From Adiantum capillus-veneris (Eukaryota; Streptophyta; Polypodiopsida; Polypodiales; Pteridaceae), in contig CM043966.1 of NCBI GenBank assembly GCA_014529385.2, positions 142,887,711 through 142,951,710 on the forward strand: a stretch of 64,000 nt of DNA, given 5' to 3'. How positions within the stretch are numbered: position 1 is the first letter of the stretch; each line of letters begins with the position of its first letter. Below are positions 1-10,966 of this stretch, piece after piece. The notes beneath the pieces are model-generated. The model did not search any database. It was given only the letters and a program-made list of their open reading frames with translations, and was not told where the DNA came from. The position numbers were made by a program, and so were the translations under genes.

Positions 1-1127
1 TCTATTACCCTAGGTGCCTCGTCAAGTTGCAAGGGTGGTAAGGTACTCTCCCAGGATCGAACTTGAAGTGGTTCATCAGGTGATTCTTGAACAGTGGGAG
101 GTGTGGATTCTTTTGTAGCTTCATGGAGGTCCACTACTATAGATGGAGGCTGTGTAGAAGCTTGTACCTCTATGGATGTATTACATGAGGAGCTAGAAGC
201 TTCATGGAACTCCCCCCTTCCTGAGCTAGGTGGAATAAATTTGTTTTGCCTTGGAGCCCAAACTAGCTCTGGACTAGGTGTGTAGCATTCTGTGATCTTT
301 CCCTTCCCACGGTCCGCCATTGGCTTTAGCGTTACACTGTTTGACTCATATGGGTTTGTTGTCGATAGGGAAGGACACATTTTACGTTTAGGTACCCAAA
401 TTTGCTCATTTCCATCATAGTAGCCTTGGGCTTCTAATAGTTGTTTTGGAATCCATCGTGATTTGGTCTTGACTCTCCTAGGGCGCGCTCTTGGTTTTCC
501 CAGGAAATTTTTTCTTGGAATGGATGGGAGGGTTGAGGTAGTTGGAAGTAAGGCTTTGGGGACCCATTGATATGTACTCTTAGGTCGTGGATGAGTACTT
601 GCAATATTACTGCTTGCTGCAACTACAAGTGTTGAAGTGCTAGGTTCATGGGTAGCAGGCAAAGACGAGTTAACCACCTTGGCTTGTGAATGTTGGCTAT
701 CCTTCAACTTTGCTAGAGTTTGCAACGTAGGTGACTTTGCTTGAATGATAGGGGTAAGAGTTGGTGGTCGCTTCGTGATACTAACAGTATCCCAATCAAT
801 AGTGCATTTGGTTGCCAACATCCACGTGCGTCCCAGGTTTACGCTGCCTTCCATAGCTCCCGCGGGCATGACTAGAAACCTCTGCACTATGCTTCCATTG
901 TCATAGACAACAGGGGTTTGAAGGACTCCAAGAATAGCAATTTTCTTTTTATTAATGCCCTTGACTTGCATCGTACTCGGGGATAGGGTCGGTTTCCCTA
1001 ATTGACACCAAACTCCATAGGATAACAAATTGTGTTTAGCTCCCGTATCTAATAAGGCATTGTATAGCACTTTCCCATAGGGGATATTTAGCTCAATTGG
1101 GTATCGTAGGGGTGGCTTAGATTCTAA
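1..1127 (-). pseudogene. G1 post-integrase extension with a second retropepsin-like domain (open to window edge)
   Basis: This is the same reading frame as the integrase, continuing past TAA stops at 1239-1241 and 1128-1130, and it has no stop from 1127 to base 1. Near its start is a clan-AA aspartic-protease signature: LLDTGAKHNLLS (about 1054-1019), then a strand-like stretch, then NLGRTWML with a following IDW (about 840-785), corresponding to the ILGRPW..DW end of retropepsins. The rest is rich in Ser, Thr, Pro and charged residues and carries four W-x-P-[K/R] motifs (WVPK, WIPK, WVPK, WAPR). The ordinary protease of this element is at 4983-5567, so this would be a second protease fold. 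It could be a structural or regulatory domain, not an active enzyme. A 3' ORF at this position is env-like in some Athila elements, but no signal peptide or membrane segment is visible here. Confidence 0.75.
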
Positions 1128-1238
1128 TTAGTTGTCATCTGTGTCCTCGAAAAATGCTTGCATGATTCCCAGATTAGCCTCTCGTTGGCGTCTAAGACGT
1201 TGTTGTCGTTCTTGAGCCTCAACTCTTGCTTGGATTTT

Positions 1239-3734
1239 TTAAAGCTCTGCTTGTTCCTTGGCAGCCTTCTTTTGATGGATGGCTTGCAACTCTTCTTGGC
1301 TTAGAGGATCATAATATCTTTTGAATTTACTCCCATTAAGGAATCCAATGGTTTCAACTCCATCTAGAGTCTCCACACGAATGGTACCTTGCGGGGTAAT
1401 TTCACACACTCGATATGGCCCCTTACCAGAGTATTTCAATTTCTTCTTTTCATTACGTACCCCGTACATAAGAACCTTATCACCAACCTTGATGTCTTTA
1501 TCCTTTAAATGGCTATCAAACCACTTCTTTCTCCTATCCTTCTCCACTAGAGCATTTCGCACAGCTAATTGCCTTTCTTCATCTAGCCTTTCCAGGATAT
1601 ATAATCGCTCCACTAAGGGGTTACCATCCCAACCTTCTTGAGAAGCTACTCGAAGACTAGGAATGACAAACTCCCATGGCATAACTGCTTCTTGGCCATA
1701 CACCATCTTAAACGGTGTGCAATTAATAGCAACTTTATACGCAGTACGATAAGCCCATAAAGCTGATGTAAGCTTTAGGTCCCAATCAGTGTGATGAGCC
1801 TCGACTGTCTTTGTCAAAATGGAGATGAGAGTTTTGTTGGTACTCTCAGCTTGGCCATTTTCTTGGGGATAATAGGGTGTAGACTTGTGGTGAGATATCA
1901 TGAAGTTTGATGTGAGTTCTTTTATTACTTCATTTATAAAATGAGTTCCATTGTCACTCACAAGTTCAAAGGGGCATCCAAAACGTGTAATAATGTTCTC
2001 AAAGAGTAACTTAGCTGTTGTTTTTGCATCCGCCTTTCGTGTTGCTTTTGATTCAGCCCATTTGGTTACATAGTCGGTAGCCACAATGATATATCGTGAT
2101 TGCGTGTTACGCGCATCCGGACTAATCGGTCCTACAAAGTCTAAGCCCCACTTTTCAAATGGTTGGGTTACCTTGATGGGATGTAGAGGCATCCTATCAC
2201 TTCTTTGTGGCTTCTTGAAGCGTTGGCATTCATCACATCCCTTTGCAAAAAGTGATGCATCCTTAAACAGAGTGGGCCACCAATAGCCTGACTGTAAGAT
2301 CTTTCGGGCAGTCAAGTTTCCTGAAAAGTGACCACCAGCTACGCCCATGTGTGCCTCTTGTAGAATATATAAATACTCATCCTCGCGGGCAGAGCGTCTA
2401 AGAACATCATCTTTTCCTCTCTTATAGAGAGTTCCAGCCAGTAAGCAATAAGGTTCGCATTCCTTGATTAATTTTTGAGCTATATCTTTTCGCGGTTCTT
2501 TGGGTGGAAAACCATTAACTAAGAAGTTAACAATCTTTTCACTCCATTCAGGCATTGTCTCAACAATGAACAAAGGAGTATCAGGCAATTCATCATCAAC
2601 CCCCGTAGGAGCTTCGCCATTAGGGATATGAGATAAATGATCCGCCATGACATGTTTCCTCCCAGGCCTCACAACAACGGTGAAGTCAAACTCAAGAAGA
2701 ATTAACAACCATCGTGTAATTCGACCTGTGGAACACGGCTTGTTTACCAAATATAGCAATGCTTGATGATCAGCATAAAACACAAACTTGGTAGCAAGAA
2801 GGTAATAGCGAAATTTCTTTACTGCATAAATCATAGCTAGACCTTCGCGCTCTGTAGTAGTGTAGTTCATCTCGGCATCATTTAATTGGCGACTTGCAAA
2901 GCTAATAGGGTAGTCCAATTTATGTTCTCCTGGTTGAGTTAGAACACACCCAATAGCAAAATTTGATGCATCAATATGCACATGAAAAGGTACATTCCAA
3001 TCAGGTGTTCGCAGGATTGGAGCACTTGTTAGGGCCTTCTTTAATAACTCATAAGATTGATGACATTCTTCCGTCCAGTGAAACTCGATAAGAAGCTTGT
3101 ACAATGGACGCGCTATCTCGGCAAAGTTTAAAATAAACCTTCGATAATAACCCACATGGCCCATAAATCTTTGAACTCCTTTATAGTTAGTAGGTGGTGG
3201 CAAATCGGCAATGGATTTAATCTTACTCTCATCTGTGGATATCCCGTTCTTGGACACTATATGCCCTAGAATGACTCCATGCTTAACCCAAAATTGGCAT
3301 TTGAAAGGGTTCAATGAGATGCGATAAAATCTGGACCTTTCAAATATTTTTCGTAGATATAACAAATGCTTCTCCCAAGAAGAATAAACACAAAGGTCGT
3401 CTAGGAAAGCTTCACAAAACTCCCTTAGAAATTCTTTAAACGCAGTGTTTATTAATCGTTGGAATGTAGCAGGGGCATTCGTTAAGCCAAAAGCCATAAC
3501 ACGAAATGCAAACACTCCAAACTCTGTGATAAAAGCAGTTTTAGCTTGGTCCTCTAATGCAATTGTGATTTGATTGTAACCAGAGTACCCATCTAAAAAG
3601 CTATAAGCTTCCTTGCCCGCAACTCTTTCAAGCACATGTTCTGAATATGGCAAGGGATAATGATCTCTCCTAGTAGCTGCATTAACTTTCTTGAGGTCCA
3701 CGCACACTCTTAGTTTCCCATTCTTTTTTGGCAC
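1239..3734 (-). pseudogene. pol: G1 pol: reverse transcriptase, RNase H and integrase
   Basis: An 831-residue open stretch. It starts inside the RT (PKKNGKLRVCVDLKKVN) and contains the AFGLTNAPATFQ block and the catalytic FLDD. RNase H follows (HIDASNFAIG, TTTEREGLAM, YADHQALL), then the integrase zinc finger (H..H then CDECQ), the DDE core (GLDFVGP, SDNGTHF, NGQAEST) and the C-terminal KGPY module. Catalytic residues of all three domains look intact. The real polyprotein begins upstream: an in-frame TAG at 3765-3767 separates this piece from the RT N-terminus. The product would copy element RNA to DNA and integrate it. Confidence 0.92.
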
Positions 3735-3764
3735 AATGACTATTGGAGAAACCCATTCTGAGTG

Positions 3765-4346
3765 CTAAATAGGGTATATGAATCCACATTGGATAAGTTT
3801 TTCAATCTCCTCTTGTACAATTTTGGCGTACTTAGGATTCATTGGATAGGGTCGTTGCTGGACGGGTTTAGCATTGTTGATCATGGGAATTGTATGTTGC
3901 ACCACAGAAGGTGGAACGCCCTTCATGTCATGATATGTCCAAGCAAAGATATCCTTGTATTCCTTGAGGAGCTCCTTAAGTACAACCTCTTCAGTTTCGG
4001 TAAGGTCTTGAGCAATAAAGACTGGTTTAGACTCCTCACCTGGTTCTGCTAATTCTATCTCTTTAACTACCGCTGGACCATCATAGACTCCACTGCTTCC
4101 ATTGGTAGGTATTCGTTGGGCTTTGGCATACACAACCTTTTGCTCCCCCGTGGTATAAGATTTAAAATGTTCAGGAGTCGTATGTAAGTCAGCAGGCTCT
4201 TGTCCTGACGGAGACCTTTCTTTTAGTTCTGCCTCCTTTTGTTGTTGTGCTAACTCTCGGTTTTGACGTCTTCTTATAGTTCGACTCAATTTCGGCTCTG
4301 TAACCTCCAATTGAGCGAGGTCAATGGGTCGCGGGCTGCACCACAT
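3765..4346 (-). pseudogene. G1 pol: segment between protease and RT, with RT N-terminus
   Basis: The 193-residue frame is continuous with the RT piece apart from the TAG at 3765-3767. The C-terminal half (DIFAWTYHDMKGVPP, QHTIPM, QEEIEKLIQCGFIYP) is the conserved entry into the gypsy RT domain. The N-terminal half is charged and unrecognised. Upstream it is cut by TAG at 4353-4355. Confidence 0.88.
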
Positions 4347-4352
4347 GACACT

Positions 4353-4982
4353 CTAGAGATGTTCACCCCAATTGTCTACTAGCTTTCGATGAGCATCACA
4401 TGCCCCTAGATAGCTAAGCCATTCTGCAGTAGATCTTTCCTTGTTTATCCTAGCTCTCACATTTGCTCGATATCGTCGTCTCTTATATGACCTTTGTTTC
4501 TTGTTAAGGTTTTGATTTTGGTAAATGTTTGAACTCGACTCGCTTGATAGGTCTTCGCTTGTATCTTCTTCACTCTCATATAAATTACCATAGATGGTCG
4601 TACTAGACCTTGAGTGTTCAGTTTCTATACTTGGCTCACTCGATGTTTCCTCGGGTTCTAAATCCATTTCTCCCTAAGATTCCGTTTCTGATGTGTATTG
4701 GCCTGAAGCCTTTGAGGAATCATCGGTTTCACTCTCAGGTAGGTGTGCCTCTTTCTTATCATCAGATGTTACATGCGCTACACCTAACATGTTTACTGGT
4801 GCAATGTGTGGTATCTCTTCCCCATATGGTGTTACCTAGGTTGTTCCTCTAGCTCCCCATGTATCTATAGTTGCCGCTAGGTGTACCCAATCGACATTGT
4901 CTGACTCACCCATTCCGGGTAGGATATCCATATAAGGAGAGTTCTCCCCAATATCCGTGTCTTCGTCACACATGTAACAATA
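4353..4982 (-). pseudogene. G1 acidic linker between protease and RT
   Basis: The frame stays the same as in the flanking protease and RT pieces, but is cut by TAG at 4836-4838, 4674-4676 and 4353-4355. The segment is Ser/Glu-rich followed by an Arg-rich tract (about 4440-4500), with no recognised domain. Such linkers are common in long plant gypsy polyproteins. Confidence 0.7.
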
Positions 4983-5567
4983 CTATAATGGAGCTGAGTG
5001 AATTGTTGTGTCTGATCGATTATCAATGATGAATTTATTTCCTAGAGGATGCGTTCGACCACTTAAAAGATCAACTCGAATGACAGAGACTTGGAACTGT
5101 AAGTAGACGTGGTTTTTGGACCAGTCATGCACCATTTTTGCTTCCCTCATGAATGGACGCCCTAAGATCATCTCAAATGACATAGAATGCTTGGAAAAAT
5201 CCATAACAATGAAAGTTTGCCTTACCTTGTGTCCCAAGACCTTGATTCTGAGATCCTTTAGCATTCCAATAGGCGTAATAATAGATCCATTAGCCATTTT
5301 TACCACTACGCTTGTGGCTTCAAGGTGAGGTCGCCCCATAGACTCCCAACAACTCTTTGTCACCATGCTGACTCCCGCACCACCGTCAAGGACTCCCTTT
5401 ACAGTTAATCCTTTAGTAGTGATTGGCAGAGTAGCATTAGATTCATCACCTTCAAAGTATTGCCCCAACTTGTTAACGGGTACTTCAATTACAGATTCAT
5501 GTCCCGCTAGGTCAGATGGTGGTGCTAAATGTTCCTCATCATTCATTACCGAGTCAGGTTTGTTCAT
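4983..5567 (-). pseudogene. G1 retropepsin (aspartic protease)
   Basis: 194 residues with a retropepsin fold signature: DGGAGVSMVTKSCWESMGRP (Asp-Gly-Gly in place of the usual Asp-Ser/Thr-Gly), a central hydrophobic block, and MILGRPFM near residue 135 followed by DWS. The same frame continues into the linker and RT after a TAG at 4983-4985. In the family this domain matures Gag and Pol. The DGGA variant keeps the catalytic Asp but lacks the usual Ser/Thr next to it. Confidence 0.88.
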
Positions 5568-5591
5568 ATGTGCAAACTGTGGTAATCCGGC

Positions 5592-6026
5592 CTATAATTC
5601 TCCATTGAGGAAGGCTCGAAGAGCTGAGACTAGCTCGGGGTCTTTATATAGTTTGGACATGATGGTGGTTCTAACTTCTGAAGACATGAAATCCATCAAT
5701 TTGGCAACATTAAATGGCATCTCGTGGGATGTAGGACCCTGACAAGAGAATGGTGAAGATGGAATCTCCACTTCCTCAAGGGGGTCAGGTATTCCCTCAC
5801 CAAACATTCTCTCTAGTAGGAAAGGTGTGTGTCCACTTTCACATGTCCTACCCTCACTCTCTTCCCGAATGATACTGGGTATAGCTAACGGCCTGTAGTT
5901 CTTGTGAGGTTGAACTTGTGTGGGAAACACTGTGTCTGACATCTGGATATGTTTGGGTTCAGGTTCTAATGCTCGTTGAGTTTCTTCCACCAAACCCCTC
6001 AGTTGTTGGACTCGTTCAATTTCCAC
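5592..6026 (-). pseudogene. G1 gag-protease connecting region
   Basis: 144 residues without a recognised domain. It overlaps the upstream gag frame by 28 bp (5999-6026) and is shifted relative to it. From here to the left edge everything stays in one frame. The overlap could be a programmed frameshift between gag and pol or a single damaging indel; I cannot tell which. The segment ends at TAG 5592-5594. Confidence 0.6.
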
Positions 6027-7432
6027 TGTTGGGTTTGGATAGGTTCCAATCTTTCTCTTGCAACCCTCATTTTCGTCTCTCGTGGTTTATCTTGGGGGTT
6101 TGCAACTGGGTGGTTTAACTTTGAATACTCTTTTGGTGCTCGTCGTAATTCCCTCTCGTGATCCTCCTCACTAGCTTTTTCCTCTGTAGTAATAGTTTTG
6201 TTCTTCGTGGTCTCTATCGAATCTGAGTCATCCTCAGGGTCATTCATATACACGGGATCCTCTCCTGTCCCTATGTTAGTCTTTGAACTAGGTTTTGAGC
6301 TAGAAGCATTAAGGGATTTCTTTCTTCGTGTTTTCTTCTTTCTCGCTCGGCCAATGGATGCAGCATCTCTCTCTTTGAGGATGTAATTTTGCTTTTGGAG
6401 CATCGACTGTGTGAGTGCATTCACTGGTGCTATGTTTATAGTTGGTGGTGTCCCATCAACAATCTCTATTATGTTCAATGGTGTGATTTTTGGTGCATTT
6501 AGATTGTTAGGACACTGTGCGATCAAATGATCTATGCCACAATGATTACAAGTGAGTATTGGCATTGCCAATGCACTCCCTTGACTTGTTTGCATTAGTG
6601 CAGCATTCTTTTGTATTCTAATGGGGCACTCAGCTACTCGATGTGGTCCACCACATTCGTAGCACTGAAGAGGTGGTCTCTTGGTAAAACTATTAATGTT
6701 TTGGCCTCTTGCTGCTAGCGCAGTAGCTTGATATACCGGTTTGATTTGTCCCCAATGGTCTTCCATATAGTACATGGGACACTCCTCAAGCATGTCGACT
6801 CCATAGGTGATACTAGAGTCTATGTCCTCTTCGCAATCTACATAAGTATTAGGTGACTCGCAACCTATTTGGTTCATAGGTGTAACTCTTGGATGAGGGG
6901 GTTGCGGTCCTAGCACTGGAGGTGGCAACGGTGTGGTTTGGACCACATTTTGGGTTCTAGGGACCATGTGTTGTAATGGCAACTGTTGCTCCATGGGTGG
7001 GGTAGGCATCAATGCAGGAACTCGAGGTGAGTCTGCCCAAGCTATAGGCGGTCTATTTTCCATGATGCGTTTAAGCATTAGGCAATCCTTCGATTGATGG
7101 CCATACCTACCACACGCGTTACAAGTCCCGTTAAACTTTACTCTGAAAGTAGGACATTCACTCATAATATGTGGGCCCAAGCAAATTGAGCACCATTGTT
7201 GCTCCCTTCTTGGATACATATGAGTTTTTTGTGGAGCACGATTACCCCTAAGGCTTTCTTGGATGGCCTTTGTGAGATCTGCCAAAGTCATCTCAGATAT
7301 CGTTTGCTCTTTCACGATTGGCTTTATCTTCATTGGCTCATGCCCTGATGCTTGCGAGCTACTAGACTTCGGCTCGGCAGACACTCTTTCTCCTGCAATC
7401 ATTAAATTATCCTCCAATTGGATTGCATTCAT
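5999..7432 (-). pseudogene. gag: G1 Gag C-terminal part with four zinc knuckles
   Basis: 477 residues in the frame of the N-terminal gag piece, separated from it only by TGA 7493-7495. Four Cys-His knuckles are visible in order: CSICLGPHIMSEC, CNACGRYGHQSKDC, CYECGGPHRVAEC and CNHCGIDHLIAQC. Only the second has the canonical CX2CX4HX4C spacing; the others are CX2CX3HX4C. A Lys/Arg-rich basic tract follows. The nucleocapsid role (RNA binding and packaging) is known for the family. Confidence 0.85.
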
Positions 7433-7492
7433 GGTGACTGCTTCCCAAGTAGTGATACCTCTAATGACTAGGCCATTATAGATACTTTCATG

Positions 7493-9508
7493 TCATAGTC
7501 CCCTAATGAATCTATCGAGCAATTGGTTGTTGTTGAATCGCTTGTCTGGATTGCATCGAGAGTTCAAATTCTTTAGGCGACTAATGAAGTCTCTCACGGA
7601 TTCACCTTCTTCTCGTTGGGCTTTCTGGAGCTGAGAGGCTACACCCCAAAGTACTCCCTCTCGTATGTATTCTTTTAAGAACAGTTTCCTAAGAGTAGAG
7701 TAGATCGTTTTTTCTTCTACTCTTAAGGTTCTATACCAATCTCCAGTCTTTCCGCTTAGGGTCAAACTCAAAGCCTTACACTTATGTAGCTCATTGTGCT
7801 CTTCCAAGGAATCGCACACATGTTCAAAGACTTCCATATGCTTTCTAGCATCTCCGTCTCCATTGAATTTCTGTGTGAGCTTAGCTACTTGAACTGCCTT
7901 GCTCCTAGGCTCTCTATCAGGTGCACTACGCATGTTTTCCGCAATAGAGCGACCGATAGTTTGAGCAAAAGCTGCCAGATCTCCTATTTGAGCAGGTATA
8001 ATGGGTGTATGTGCTCTTGGAACCACATGTGAGATGGGAGTTGGCCTTGGCCTTGGCATACGCGCGGCTCTTGGGTCCCATATTTTGTATGGTGGTGTAC
8101 CAGACGGTGGTCCAAAATTTACAGACGTGGCCCTAGGCTTAGGGGGTGCCTGATATGGCATGTTATTATTAAATGGCATGGCTCCACTTGTATAAGAGCT
8201 TGGATAATTCCATTGTGGATTGTAAGCTCTTGGAATAATCGGAGGTGTAGGAGCTACATGAGGCTGAGGTACGACAGGTGCACATGATTGATACATACAT
8301 GTAGGTATAGTTGGGGGCACTGTGCTACTAGGCATCGGCGCAGTATTAACAAATGAACTCCATGGTGTACTTCTTGTCATGCTCACCACTGGGATATGCA
8401 TGGTAGCCGTAGTGTCATTAAGAGAAAGATGAGCTAGATCTGGGAAGGTAAAGCTGCCACTTGTGGGCTCAGATTGTATTGAGGCTCCTGGCGAAACAAC
8501 ATATGGAGGATCAATGGGGCTCACTGAGGGAGTCTCCATTTGTGACAGGGTTATTTGGTTGGCCTTTCCCGTATCCAAGAATCTCATTAGGCCTGTTGAA
8601 GGCATGTTGATCCCTGTGTTCTGTCTTTCTAACTCGACAATCCTATGGAGGACATCACAGACTTTCTGTTTTTGCTCATCTATGCTAGTAGCACCCAATG
8701 TGGATTGTAGAACATCTAACCAACCCACATGATAGGTGTGTCCTGTGTACCGATCAGTTAAAGCTTCTGCTTGTAGGTCATACTCCCAATTTTTGTTTAG
8801 GAATATCCCATCTAGGCTTGGCGTGCTGGAGGTTTCCCTTGAAGTGGAAGAATTATTGCTCCCCATAGCTTGCCCCTCCGTGACTGCTACCTTGGGAGCA
8901 CTCGGTTGCTCGGATGGCATGATTGTTGTCATAGGAGCCTTTGCTTTCAGGTCTCGACTTTGTTCTAGCCTTCGTAGGTTCTCAATTTCCCTCTCCCTTG
9001 TTGCTTGCATATAGCGTTCGATCTCTTGCACTTCGGCAAGACTCCTACCATCGGGTAGTAAAACCTCAGAGGGAGATAGTCCTAAAGGATCCAGAGGTGC
9101 AGTGGATGGAGCATTCACATGCACACTCTCAAGAAGCATAGGGTCCATTTTAGGCATGAATGACGAATTTACTTCCCCACTCCCTTCATTTATTTCAGTA
9201 ACCGCATGTTCGGAGCGAGTAGCTCTACTAAGGGTCTCTTTTAAGCGGCTAAACACGCTAGACCCGGGCCGTGGGCCCATGGCATGCATATCTTGACTTG
9301 AACTATCAGGGTTTGGTGTAGGATACCCCTCCATGACTTCGTAGTCAGAGGAAGAATCACTAGACGCGATATGAGGATCTTGGGTCGCGCTACCTCGAGT
9401 CCCGGCCGAAGGTCCAGAACCTAGGGTGGAGGAATAATGGGTGCCCGCGTAAATGGAGGCACTACCAATATGCTCGTGCTCTAACACTCGTCCAGAGCGT
9501 AGGTTCAT
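7493..9508 (-). pseudogene. gag: G1 Gag N-terminal part
   Basis: The open frame extends to 9559, but I prefer the Met at 9506-9508, because it opens the peptide MNLRSGRV, which also opens the gag of the related element G3 (Met at 46060). A long Ser/Thr/Pro-rich low-complexity region is followed near the C-terminus by the retrotransposon gag domain (KFNGDGDARKHMEVFEHVCD to RDFISRLKNLNSRC). TGA at 7493-7495 interrupts it just after FIRGL, where Arg (CGA) would be expected. Confidence 0.85.
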
Positions 9509-9559
9509 ATGACTTCCACACTCTAAGCGCGTTGGTGAGTGCCCGTGAAGGCCGCTCAC

Positions 9560-10258
9560 TTAGTTTTTTTTTCTCGTTGTTTATAACCCAAGTTTTTCGT
9601 TATTTTTGGTTATTTTTTGTAACCGAGCCACAAAATATGGCATGTAATAGCTCAAGATGAGCGTTTTGGCTAAAGGAACGTGCCGTGCTTTATAGCTCTC
9701 TATTCGGCTACGTGAAGCCCTCGAAATCCTAAAAATAGTCTTTATAGTCCTCGAAATCCTAAAAATAGTTTTTAAATATAAAAAGGTGTATAAACTATAT
9801 TTTAAAACTGAGGACTGAGGTCTGGGTTTGGGCTTGAGCTTGGAGAATGATCCCCAGTCCGATCCTTCTTTTTAAAATATATATATTTTTTAAAAAAAGT
9901 CGCCACGGCCGCGCCACGCGCGCGCACACACACACTTAACCTACACCTAACTTATCTACTTACAGCTAATAGAGATACCGCCACACACACTCTAACACTG
10001 TTTACACAGTACTACAGTAGCTAACAGATCTACAAAACTAACCTTACAGAACTAACATTCCATAGCTAATACCTTAATTCTAACAATACATTGCAAAAAA
10101 AATTGTAACTCCTTCTTTACAGAAAACAAAAAAGACAGTACACTGTAACAAAAATCTTCTCCACACAACCACACACCTTCCTTCTTCACAAATCCTTCAA
10201 TTGAAATTGCATCACAAGAAAGCGTAAAGTGCTTAACCGAGCTTAGTGTAGGGCATTT
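9560..10258 (-). other. G1 untranslated leader
   Basis: Sequence between the primer site and gag. No gene is visible. A 20-bp direct repeat (cctcgaaatcctaaaaatag) occurs at 9719-9738 and 9749-9768, and there is a short CA-rich stretch near 9925-9940. Confidence 0.7.
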
Positions 10259-10275
10259 CCCCGGCAGCGGCGCCA
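10259..10275 (-). other. G1 primer binding site, tRNA-Asp type
   Basis: The plus-strand text ccccggcagcggcgcca matches the 3' end of plant tRNA-Asp (GTC) with one mismatch, as I remember that tRNA. It lies 4 bp from the LTR edge at 10280, the normal place for a primer site. Confidence 0.8.
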
Positions 10276-10279
10276 AAAA

Positions 10280-10966
10280 TGTGCGCTCCTTGCCGCACTG
10301 TCGAAGCAAAGGACTTGCCGATACACCGTGTGCGAGCCACAAATGGCTCCAAGCACACAACAAGCCTAAACTAGCAAGCTCAAGAGAGCAAAGGGTGTGT
10401 CACTCACCGCTCTACGCTCGCCTTCGTGGTGGATTCCTCCCCGCGATGAAAAAGAAGCTGCAGTCGTGCCGCGCTCCACCGCTTCGCCGCCGTCGTGCCT
10501 TCGTAATGCTCGATCGCACACACACTCTCCCTCTCTCTCTCCCACACACACATACACACACGAGGAGGTGAAGAAGAAGAAGATGGAGATGGAGATGGAG
10601 CAAGAGCACTCTTCTATTGCACAAATGAGAGAATGAGTGAATTTTAGGTTTAGTTGGATTTTATACGAGTACACCCCATTCACACTTGGGCGTCCATGCT
10701 TAGCCAACTAATCCCTTGAATGTCCCAATTAGAGTGCGCCTCTCATCGGCGATCACTCTTACCCTTTTCCTATTGGTCCGACAAGCCCGGTACCTGACTC
10801 TACCAAATACATAATACACGTCCGTCGTAGGTGATGGGGTGTCCGTGAGCCGTGAGGGTTAACATGGTGCCCCCTGTTTGCTTTACCATGACAGGCTCGA
10901 GGCGCGCCATTCGGTCCCTGGTGTTTTAGAGGCCGTCGGGGTTCGGGGTTCGCTTTGCTCCCGTCA
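10280..10966 (-). repeat. G1 5' LTR
   Basis: Starts TGTGCGCTCC beside the primer site. A TATAAAAT box reads on the minus strand near 10660, followed downstream (leftwards) by a CT/CA-rich tract (10530-10562). The right border, placed at the CA ending at 10966, is set by where copia A coding similarity begins and is approximate. Confidence 0.7.

Larger units (their letters stand above)
1..10966 (-). mobile_element. Athila-like Ty3/gypsy LTR retrotransposon G1 (3' LTR off-window)
   Basis: On the minus strand the order is 5' LTR (about 10280-10966), primer site (10259-10275), leader, gag with zinc knuckles, retropepsin, reverse transcriptase, RNase H, integrase, then a C-terminal extension that runs off the left edge. 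Protease-RT-RNaseH-integrase order is that of Ty3/gypsy. The integrase has a GPY/F-type module (KGPY) and no chromodomain, and no second RNase H sits before it, which fits Athila rather than Tat or the chromoviruses. The coding region has one frameshift (near 6000-6026) and nine in-frame stops, so this copy is inactive but young in structure. It appears to have inserted into copia A, whose RT begins abruptly at the LTR. The right LTR border is uncertain by about 15 bp. Confidence 0.9.

Noticed and set aside
1321-1641. Frames on the strand opposite to G1 and G3 coding sequence (for example 2086-2286, 5365-5742, 44973-45287).
   Set aside because: They are antisense shadows of gag-pol without any motif of their own.
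1128-7495. An alternative genetic code with TAG/TAA read as Gln, suggested by stops at Gln-like positions in G1 and in gene X.
   Set aside because: TGA stops occur too, the P450 gene reads with standard codons and uses CAA/CAG for Gln, and C-to-T decay of methylated transposon DNA explains the pattern.
10259-10275. A tRNA gene, because the sequence matches a tRNA 3' end.
   Set aside because: Only the last 17 bases match, and it sits beside an LTR as a primer site; no cloverleaf is present. The same holds for 27481, 33229 and 47965.
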